From Rhodospirillaceae bacterium (lineage in GTDB: Bacteria > Pseudomonadota > Alphaproteobacteria > Rhodospirillales > Magnetospirillaceae): a DNA stretch of 10,992 nt. Under the pieces are notes generated by a model. It saw only the letters and a program-made list of their open reading frames with translations. It was not told the DNA's origin and did not search any database. Shown here piece after piece: positions 6,406-10,992 of the stretch; the first letter of the stretch is position 1, and every line of letters begins with the position of its first letter. The DNA is taken from NCBI GenBank assembly GCA_013349735.1, contig DUZC01000055.1:1-10992 (forward strand), written 5' to 3'. The translations under genes were made by a program, and so were the position numbers.

Positions 6406-7200
6406 ATGCCGCACTCTGCTCTTGAATCCACTGTCTTACTTGCGTCTGATCAGGCCGGGGTACGGACTTTGACCCTGAACCGTCCGCAAGCCCGCAACGC
6501 CCTGTCCTTGAATTTGATGCAAACTCTGACAGAGGCTTTGGTTATGGCCGGGGCTGATCCTGGGGTCAAGGTCGTGGTTCTGGCGGCCGCTGGGCCGGTG
6601 TTCTGCGCGGGGCATGATCTCAAGGAAATGCGCTCAGATCCCCGGCAGCAGGCTTACCAGGCGGTGTTTTCCCGCTGTGCCAGCCTCATGAAGACGATTG
6701 TGCGTCTGCCTAAGCCGGTGATTGCCAAGGTGCACGCCATGGCCACGGCAGCCGGTTGTCAGTTGGTGGCGTCCTGTGATCTTGCGGTGGCTGCCGATCT
6801 GGCCAGTTTTGCCACGCCGGGGGTCAATATCGGCCTGTTCTGTTCGACGCCGATGGTGGCTCTGTCCCGGGTGGTCGGCCGTAAGGCGGCGATGGATATG
6901 TTACTGACCGGCCGGTCGGTGGCGGCGGATGAGGCCCTTCGCATGGGTCTGGTCAACCGGGTGGTTCCGGCCAACCAGCTGGATGAGGTTGTCACCTCAA
7001 TGGCAGAGGCACTTGCCGGAAAGTCGTCCCTGACCCTGGCCATTGGCAAGGAAGCTTTTTATCGCCAGTTGGAAATGGACCTGGATGCGGCTTATGCCTA
7101 TGCCGGGGAAGTGATGACCAACAACATGATGGCTGCCGATGCCGCCGAAGGCATTGATGCCTTTCTTGGCAAGCGCTCACCGGTCTGGCGTGGTTGCTGA
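6406..7200 (+). CDS. Enoyl-CoA hydratase/isomerase family protein (ECHDC3-like, catalytic glutamate missing)
   Basis: A 264-residue crotonase-fold protein of normal family length. Visible marks: NRPQARNALSLNLM (25-38) for CoA binding, FCAGHDLKEM (66-75) for the first oxyanion-hole loop, and AGCQLVASCDLAVAA (116-130) for the second. Aligned by eye to rat mitochondrial enoyl-CoA hydratase, catalytic Glu144 becomes Gly139 (in FATPGVNIG) and Glu164 becomes Asp164 (in AMDMLLTG). A normal syn-hydratase reaction is therefore doubtful. The protein may be another crotonase-fold enzyme or resemble the poorly understood ECHDC3 group. The ATG has AAGGA (6392-6396) 9 nt upstream. It stands alone on the plus strand between the aap cluster and convergent LOG gene, with only 1 nt between the two stop codons. 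Confidence 0.9.
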   Translation: MPHSALESTVLLASDQAGVRTLTLNRPQARNALSLNLMQTLTEALVMAGADPGVKVVVLAAAGPVFCAGHDLKEMRSDPRQQAYQAVFSRCASLMKTIVRLPKPVIAKVHAMATAAGCQLVASCDLAVAADLASFATPGVNIGLFCSTPMVALSRVVGRKAAMDMLLTGRSVAADEALRMGLVNRVVPANQLDEVVTSMAEALAGKSSLTLAIGKEAFYRQLEMDLDAAYAYAGEVMTNNMMAADAAEGIDAFLGKRSPVWRGC

Positions 7201-7201
7201 G

Positions 7202-8104
7202 TCATTCCTCGGCTTTTCCGGAGGGCAGGTTCCAGAAGCGGGCAATATGGTGCCAGGCCTCTTCTGCCGTTTCGACAAACTGGAAAATATCCTTGTCAGC
7301 GGCATCGATCATGCCTTCGCTGATCATGGTGTCAAAATTGATCACCCTTTCCCAATATTCCTTGCCGAACAGCAGAAAGGGTATGCGCTCGATCTTGCCG
7401 GTTTGGATCAAGGTCGCCGCTTCAAAGAGTTCGTCAAGCGTGCCAAAGCCGCCGGGAAACACGACCAAGGCCTTGGCCCGGGCCAGGAAGTGCATTTTTC
7501 GAAGCGCAAAATAATGAAAGCGGAAGGACAGCTCCGGCGTGATATAGCGGTTTGGCGCCTGTTCCATCGGCAGAACAATATTTAGACCGATGGATTTGGC
7601 TTTGACGTCGTCAGCTCCGCGGTTGGCCGCTTCCATTATGCCCGGGCCGCCGCCGGTCAGGACGACAAAGTCACATTCCTCGGGCGCGGCGCAGACGGAA
7701 GAGACAATTTGGCCCAGGCGACGAGCCTCTTCATAATAACGGGTATTGGCCAGCATCCGGCGGGCAACGACCAATTGTCGCGCCAGAGATGCATTGCCCG
7801 GATTGGCCCGCGCCGCTGCTTCCGCTGCGGCCAGCTGGGTTTCGGCCGTTTGCTGATCGGGAATTCGGGCGCTGCCAAAAATGGCAATGGTGGAATGGAT
7901 GCGCTGCTCTTGTAACAGCAGTTCCGGCTTCAGCAGTTCCAATTGCAAACGCACTGGACGCAGATCATCGCGGAGCAGGAAGTCGATATCCTTGAAGGCC
8001 AGGCGATAGGCGGGAGCCCCGATTTGCGATTGTTCTTTACTGCGCTCGGCCAGTTGGGCGTCGGCGCGGGCGCTCGGAAAAGGGCTATGAGATTTTGGCT
8101 TCAT
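7202..8104 (-). CDS. TIGR00730-type Rossmann-fold protein, LOG family (nucleotide 5'-monophosphate phosphoribohydrolase-like)
   Basis: A 300-residue protein. The LOG core starts with IAIFGSARIP at 73-82, followed by LTGGGPGIMEAANRGA (149-164), the LRKMHF helix (201-206, Arg202 and Lys203) and the active-site loop PGGFGTLDELFE (217-228, with Glu225). LOG enzymes cleave the N-glycosidic bond of nucleoside monophosphates, releasing free base and ribose 5-phosphate; in plants and some bacteria this makes active cytokinin, in others the substrate is AMP or unknown. Compared with short LOG proteins (about 190 residues) this has a 70-residue polar N-terminal extension and an extra helical insert at about 83-135, as in the longer bacterial subgroup. 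The ATG is forced: there is no other ATG/GTG nearby, and an in-frame TAA lies 14 codons upstream; the ribosome site is poor (AAGG directly before ATG). It lies 82 nt after the YchJ gene on the same strand. Confidence 0.9.
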   Translation of the reverse strand: MKPKSHSPFPSARADAQLAERSKEQSQIGAPAYRLAFKDIDFLLRDDLRPVRLQLELLKPELLLQEQRIHSTIAIFGSARIPDQQTAETQLAAAEAAARANPGNASLARQLVVARRMLANTRYYEEARRLGQIVSSVCAAPEECDFVVLTGGGPGIMEAANRGADDVKAKSIGLNIVLPMEQAPNRYITPELSFRFHYFALRKMHFLARAKALVVFPGGFGTLDELFEAATLIQTGKIERIPFLLFGKEYWERVINFDTMISEGMIDAADKDIFQFVETAEEAWHHIARFWNLPSGKAEE

Positions 8105-8146
8105 CCTTGGATTGTTACGCCGCCATTCCTCAATAATTCGTTACAA

Positions 8147-8176
8147 AGGGCAATCGGGCGTTCACTCAATTGCCCT
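8147..8176 (-). terminator. Hairpin between the YchJ gene and LOG gene, possible weak terminator
   Basis: AGGGCAAT (8147-8154) and ATTGCCCT (8169-8176) are perfect 8-bp arms with a 14-nt loop. In the minus direction the stem is followed by a short T-run (CCCTTTGTAA). It begins 11 nt beyond the stop of the YchJ gene, which suits a terminator or a partial read-through point before the LOG gene. The T-run is short, so a protein-binding dyad is also possible. Confidence 0.45.
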
Positions 8177-8186
8177 GATTGGTTAA

Positions 8187-8669
8187 TCAACGGCCGCAAC
8201 AATGCTTGTATTTTTTACCGCTGTTACAAGGACAGGGATCATTGCGTCCCCGTTTTGGTTCCGACCTTACAATCGGCTTGTTGTGGGTTTTGCCATCGAC
8301 ATAAACCCAAGCGCCCTCATGGCGTCGAAACGAGCTGGTTTCATGATGGCTCTGGTCAAAGCCGCCCTGCCGAAAGCGTGCGATAAATTCAACCCGGCCG
8401 GTATCCGAACCTTCAGTGCCGCCGTCCGTGCTCAGGATTTCCAGCCCTTGCCATTCCACCGCCTTGGCCCATTGTTCCGCCGCCTTACGGTCATGGTCGG
8501 TGCGGGCTTCGGGGGCCAGCGAGCGCTCGAGATGGTCGACATCGCATTTAACGTAAGCGCTGTACCGTGATCGCATCAAGGCTTCGGGCGTTGGCGCGGG
8601 GTGGCCCGCCAGAATCGGGCCGCAGCAGGCGTCAAAGGGGCGGGCGCTGCCACAGGGACAGAGGGTCAA
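8187..8669 (-). CDS. ychJ: YchJ family protein with two SEC-C zinc motifs (TTG start)
   Basis: A 160-residue protein that matches E. coli YchJ (about 152 residues) along its length. It has an N-terminal SEC-C motif, CPC at 4-6 with CC at 15-16, then LMRSRYSAYVKCDVDHL (31-47), a central NTF2-like domain, and a C-terminal SEC-C motif, NDPCPCNSGKKYKHCC (143-158). SEC-C motifs bind one zinc ion each and mediate protein contacts, as in SecA; the role of YchJ itself is unknown. The start is TTG at 8669-8667: an in-frame TAA lies six codons upstream with no ATG or GTG in between, and the first internal ATG (codon 32) would remove the first zinc motif. GGAG (complement of 8678-8681) lies 8 nt upstream of the TTG. 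A strong hairpin precedes that ribosome site. Confidence 0.92.
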   Translation of the reverse strand: MTLCPCGSARPFDACCGPILAGHPAPTPEALMRSRYSAYVKCDVDHLERSLAPEARTDHDRKAAEQWAKAVEWQGLEILSTDGGTEGSDTGRVEFIARFRQGGFDQSHHETSSFRRHEGAWVYVDGKTHNKPIVRSEPKRGRNDPCPCNSGKKYKHCCGR

Positions 8670-8684
8670 TGCGTTTGCTCCAAA

Positions 8685-8728
8685 AAGTTAGGGAATCGCA
8701 GACGGTTTAGCCCCTGCGATTCCCACTT
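8685..8728 (-). terminator. Strong stem-loop upstream of the YchJ gene (terminator or leader hairpin)
   Basis: GGGAATCGCAG (8691-8701) and CTGCGATTCCC (8714-8724) are perfect 11-bp arms with a 12-nt loop. The stem can be extended by AAGT/ACTT across a 2-nt bulge. On the minus strand it is followed by a TTTTT run and at once by the GGAG ribosome site of the YchJ gene. It lies about 90 nt past the amt stop and behind a closer terminator, so it may be a second terminator or an attenuator in the YchJ leader. Confidence 0.6.
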
Positions 8729-8748
8729 GAATGCCGGATTCCCATTTG
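8718..8748. repeat. Short imperfect direct repeat, 12 nt, period 19
   Basis: GATTCCCACTTG (8718-8729) and GATTCCCATTTG (8737-8748) match at 11 of 12 positions. The first copy includes part of the right arm of the 8685-8728 hairpin. The second copy can form a small 5-bp hairpin (TTCCC 8739-8743 with GGGAA 8751-8755). Two copies only; the meaning is unknown. Confidence 0.4.
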
Positions 8749-8780
8749 CGGGGAACCACTACAGCAATTTTATTGTTCCG

Positions 8781-8804
8781 AAAAGCCCGCTTTTCGCAGC
8801 GGGC
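8781..8804 (-). terminator. Intrinsic terminator of the amt gene
   Basis: On the minus strand GCCCGC (complement of 8799-8804), an 8-nt loop and GCGGGC (complement of 8785-8790) form a GC-rich 6-bp stem, directly followed by TTTT (complement of 8781-8784). It begins 8 nt past the amt stop codon, the expected place for a Rho-independent terminator. Confidence 0.7.
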
Positions 8805-8812
8805 GTCGGGAT

Positions 8813-10108
8813 TCAGGCGCGGGCCCGCACCGGGATTGGGTCTTCGTCCTCGTCATCAGGGTCATACATGGCGTTATCACCAGCAAAGCTTGGCACATCA
8901 TCCTCGGGATAGGCGCCGATCTGGTGAATCGAAAGATCTGCTCCCCGCATCTCCTGGTTTGCATCAAGGCGCAGACCGAGAAGGGCATGCAAAGCCTTAT
9001 AAACGACGAATCCGGAAATAAGAGCCATGCCAACACCGAGGCCGGTGCCGACAAACTGGGCGGGCAAAGAAACGCCGCCCAGGCCACCCAGCGACTCTTG
9101 ACCAAAGATCCCGCAGGCGATGCCGCCAAAGGTGCCGCAAAAGCCATGCAGTGGCCAGACCCCGAGCACGTCATCAATTTTCCAGCGGTTTTGACACTGA
9201 TTGAAAGCCCAGACGAACAAGGCGCCGGCGATGCCCCCGGTGGCCAGGGCCCCGATCGGATGCATGACGTCCGAACCGGCGCAGACGGCAACCAGTCCAG
9301 CCAGGGCGCCGTTATGGACGAAGCCAGGATCATTGCGGCTGATGACCAAGGACGAAAGGATTCCGCCGACCATGGCCATCAGCGAATTGAGTGCGACCAG
9401 GCCGGACATCCCATCCAGTTTCTGAGCGCTCATGACATTGAACCCGAACCAGCCGACCGACAATATCCAGGCACCCAAGGCCAGGAACGGAATATTCGAG
9501 GGTGGAATGCCGACGACTTTACCGTTTTTGCGATAGCGACCGCGGCGGGCTCCTAAGGTTAGGACAGCACCCAGGGCAACCCAGCCGCCGAAGGCGTGCA
9601 CCACAACCGATCCCGCGAAATCATGAAAGCTGAACCCAAATTGTGCGGTAACCCAGTCTTGAAAGCCGAGTCGGGTTCCCCAGACCAAGCCCTCAAAGAG
9701 CGGATAGCAAAAGGCTACCAAAATGGCGGTGGCGCAAAGCTGGGGCAGAAATTTGGCCCGCTCGGCGATCCCACCCGAGATGATGGCCGGGATGGCGGCA
9801 GCGAAAGTCGCCAGAAAAAAGAATTTGACCAGATCATAGCCCTTGGGGGCGAAGCTGCCGCCGGCGGCACCCGTCAGAACTTTAGCTGAGACAAGAAAGT
9901 CGACGCCATAGGCGATGGAATAGCCGATGAAAAAATAGGCACAGGTGGAAACGGCAAAATCCACCAAGATTTTTACCAGAGCATTGACCTGATTTTTCCG
10001 TCGAACGGTGCCAACCTCAAGAAAGGCAAATCCCGCATGCATGGCCAGAACCATGACTGCGCCCAACAAAATAAAAAGGACGTCCACCGCCGAACTCGTC
10101 GTTTCCAT
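8813..10108 (-). CDS. amt: Ammonium transporter (Amt/AmtB family)
   Basis: A 431-residue, 11-span inner-membrane channel for ammonium uptake. Conserved marks: HAGFAFLEVGTVRRKNQVN (24-42) near the N-terminus, SGGIAERAKF (111-120), the ammonium-recruiting aspartate Asp163 in FHDFAGSVVVHAFGG (161-175), the pore histidines His171 and His321 (the latter in WPLHGFCGTFGGIACG, 318-333), and a cytoplasmic C-terminus with LDANQEMRGADLSIHQIGAY (381-400). It has no cleavable signal peptide, unlike E. coli AmtB. The tail after residue 400 is very acidic (DPDDEDEDP near 416-424), longer than usual. The ATG at 10108 is chosen over an in-frame ATG at 10156 because GAGGAAA lies just upstream and the first span then follows directly. 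Amt channels are normally paired with a PII protein (GlnK) that blocks them; no glnK is in the window. A sigma-54-like promoter lies upstream. Confidence 0.95.
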   Translation of the reverse strand: METTSSAVDVLFILLGAVMVLAMHAGFAFLEVGTVRRKNQVNALVKILVDFAVSTCAYFFIGYSIAYGVDFLVSAKVLTGAAGGSFAPKGYDLVKFFFLATFAAAIPAIISGGIAERAKFLPQLCATAILVAFCYPLFEGLVWGTRLGFQDWVTAQFGFSFHDFAGSVVVHAFGGWVALGAVLTLGARRGRYRKNGKVVGIPPSNIPFLALGAWILSVGWFGFNVMSAQKLDGMSGLVALNSLMAMVGGILSSLVISRNDPGFVHNGALAGLVAVCAGSDVMHPIGALATGGIAGALFVWAFNQCQNRWKIDDVLGVWPLHGFCGTFGGIACGIFGQESLGGLGGVSLPAQFVGTGLGVGMALISGFVVYKALHALLGLRLDANQEMRGADLSIHQIGAYPEDDVPSFAGDNAMYDPDDEDEDPIPVRARA

Positions 10109-10155
10109 CGTTTCCTCGTGATGCTCGTGCAGAACAAAAAGGTCTGCCCGTCGCA

Positions 10156-10172
10156 ATCAAAAGCCATGCCAA
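10156..10172 (-). promoter_or_regulatory. Candidate sigma-54 (RpoN) promoter of amt
   Basis: On the minus strand the sequence TTGGCATGGCTTTTGAT fits the -24/-12 consensus YTGGCACGRNNNTTGCW, including the correct 10-nt distance between the GG and the second pair. It differs at C-to-T in the -24 block and at the usually invariant C of the -12 GC (here GA). Transcription would begin near 10146, giving a 38-nt leader before the amt ATG. RpoN/NtrC control is common for amt genes, which supports the call; the -12 mismatch argues against it. Confidence 0.4.
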
Positions 10173-10255
10173 AGCGGACGACCTCCAAGGATACCTATCA
10201 TTACAATGGGTTAATGTGGGGCGGGATTGGTCTAGATTAAGTATCTGATTAATAA

Positions 10256-10283
10256 ATAGGCAAATATTGTGAAAATTGCCTAT
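10256..10283. promoter_or_regulatory. Perfect 8-bp inverted repeat, candidate regulator site upstream of amt
   Basis: ATAGGCAA (10256-10263) and TTGCCTAT (10276-10283) are exact reverse complements with a 12-nt spacer; arm centres are 20 bp apart, about two DNA turns. It lies 100-130 bp upstream of the proposed amt transcription start, where enhancer-binding proteins often sit. It does not match the enteric NtrC consensus (TGCACC/GGTGCA), so the regulator is unknown. Confidence 0.45.
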
Positions 10284-10431
10284 GAAATAGTCTGCGTCTT
10301 GACTTTCTATTCTGCACTTTCTCAGTTTGCCCAATTATAGTGCGCTTGTCAACTCTGCACATTATTTGATCTCTTCCGTTGGGCCCGGTTGCTGCCCGAG
10401 GGGCGGTGTGCCGTCGTAATTTCGCCGCCTC

Positions 10432-10461
10432 TGTACAGTGACAGGGAGAACCTCGTATAAA
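10432..10461 (+). promoter_or_regulatory. Candidate sigma-70 promoter of serA
   Basis: TGTACA (10432-10437, four of six matches to TTGACA) is followed after 18 nt by TATAAA (10456-10461). Transcription would start near 10468, giving a leader of about 30 nt before the GTG start. The -35 lies inside the 8-bp palindrome CTGTACAG (10431-10438). Confidence 0.45.
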
Positions 10462-10498
10462 TCGCCCCTTGCGCTGACTGTCGCTATGAGGCTGAGCC

Positions 10499-10992
10499 GT
10501 GTTGAAGCATTCTTTGTCCAAAGACAAAATCCGGATTCTGTTGCTTGAGGGCGTTCACGACAATGCCATCAGCGAATTGCGGTCCCGCGGCTATAGCAAT
10601 ATTGACTCGTTACCGACAGCGCTTGACGAAGCCGAGCTTGTTGAGCGCATTCAGGGTGTCCATATTCTTGGGATCCGTTCGCGGACCCGGGTGACCGAGG
10701 CGGTGCTCAAGGCGGCAAACCGCCTGTTCTGCATCGGCTGTTTCTGCATTGGAACCAATCAGGTTTCTCTGGAAAGCGCCCGGCGCGCCGGTGTGCCGGT
10801 TTTTAATGCGCCTTATTCCAATACCCGGTCGGTGGCCGAACTGGTCATCGGCGAGATTGTGATGTTGCTGAGGGGGATACCTGAGCGGTCACGGCAGGCG
10901 CATGCCGGCAAATGGCTGAAAAGTGCTAAGGATGCCCATGAGATGCGGGGGAAGGTCCTCGGTATCGTTGGTTATGGACATATCGGCTCGCA
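10499..10992 (+). CDS. serA: D-3-phosphoglycerate dehydrogenase SerA, N-terminal part (cut by window edge)
   Basis: The first 164 complete codons of SerA, which oxidises 3-phosphoglycerate to 3-phosphohydroxypyruvate with NAD, the first step of serine synthesis. Readable marks closely follow E. coli SerA: LSKDKIRILLLEGVHDNA near the start, LGIRSRTRVTEAVL, the signature IGCFCIGTNQVSLESARRAG, VPVFNAPYSNTRSVAELVIG, and the beginning of the NAD-binding loop LGIVGYGHIGS at the right edge. The GTG at 10499 is the start: an in-frame TGA lies two codons before it (10493-10495), and GAGG (10488-10491) is 7 nt upstream. A TTG at 10502 is possible but less likely. The catalytic and regulatory domains are outside the window, so completeness is unknown. 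Divergent from amt. Confidence 0.95.
   Translation, partial: MLKHSLSKDKIRILLLEGVHDNAISELRSRGYSNIDSLPTALDEAELVERIQGVHILGIRSRTRVTEAVLKAANRLFCIGCFCIGTNQVSLESARRAGVPVFNAPYSNTRSVAELVIGEIVMLLRGIPERSRQAHAGKWLKSAKDAHEMRGKVLGIVGYGHIGS

Larger units (their letters stand above)
10109..10498. other. 390-bp divergent regulatory region between amt and serA
   Basis: No credible gene was found here. The stretch 10200-10370 is clearly AT-richer than the flanking genes, as expected for a promoter region. It holds the amt ribosome site (GAGGAAA, complement of about 10113-10119), a sigma-54-like element (10156-10172), an inverted repeat (10256-10283), a further TTGCCCAAT half-site (10327-10335), and a sigma-70-like promoter ahead of serA (10432-10461). 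The part between about 10365 and 10430 is GC-rich with no clear element. Confidence 0.7.

Noticed and set aside
7139..7585. 148-codon plus-strand open frame opposite the LOG gene
   Set aside because: Overlaps both the enoyl-CoA hydratase-family gene end and the LOG gene, and shows no family features.
8924..9556. 210-codon open frame on the plus strand opposite amt
   Set aside because: Antisense to a well-conserved transporter; the polar, Gly/Ala/Asp/Gln-rich translation is what reverse-complemented membrane-protein codons give.
10129..10147. GCAGA / TCTGC hairpin in the presumed amt leader
   Set aside because: A 5-bp stem is expected by chance at this length; no other support.
10249..10527. 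92-codon minus-strand open frame across the serA start
   Set aside because: It covers the serA promoter and first codons, and its basic, motif-free translation looks non-coding.
1..10992. Defence island, biosynthetic cluster, mobile element or CRISPR array
   Set aside because: All sizeable genes belong to known housekeeping or transport families, no transposase, integrase or repeat array is present, and base composition looks even across genes.

Overview
The window looks like an ordinary chromosomal segment of an alphaproteobacterium, most likely from the Rhodospirillales/Magnetospirillum side of the class. This rests on the general L-amino acid (aapJQMP) transporter in its alphaproteobacterial form, a SerA with the CIGTNQ signature, an Amt channel, and moderately GC-rich codon use. 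The genus cannot be fixed from the sequence alone. I see no mobile element, CRISPR array, tRNA, rRNA or phage gene, and no clearly novel multi-gene system.

Left part (1-2108): the first 17 codons of a LysR-type regulator run off the left edge on the minus strand. It is divergent from a pirin-family gene, and the short gap between them holds a 20-bp dyad that could be an operator. The pirin gene is followed by an Old Yellow Enzyme (NADH:flavin oxidoreductase, YqjM class). LysR, pirin and OYE together suggest a response to quinones or other electrophiles, which is an inference.

Middle (2136-6188): a complete ABC importer for amino acids, aapJ (periplasmic binding protein), aapQ and aapM (permeases) and aapP (ATPase), is packed with gaps of 10, 0 and -4 nt. 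It starts only 27 nt after the OYE gene, so it may be co-transcribed with it. aapP begins at a TTG codon that overlaps the aapM stop. On the opposite strand, a small four-cysteine protein gene (6162-6359) runs into the 3' end of aapP.

Right-centre (6406-8669): an enoyl-CoA hydratase/isomerase-family gene that lacks one of the two usual catalytic glutamates ends tail to tail, 1 nt from a LOG-like (TIGR00730) gene. Upstream of the LOG-like gene on the same strand is a YchJ-type SEC-C zinc-binding protein with a TTG start. A hairpin separates these two minus-strand genes.

Right part (8670-10992): several hairpins, at least one of them a good intrinsic terminator, separate the YchJ gene from an ammonium transporter on the minus strand. 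The 390-bp divergent region between amt and serA has a sigma-54-like promoter candidate for amt, an upstream 8-bp-arm dyad and a sigma-70-like promoter for serA. The serA gene (phosphoglycerate dehydrogenase, serine synthesis) is cut by the right edge. With aap and amt present, nitrogen and amino acid supply is a recurring theme of the window.
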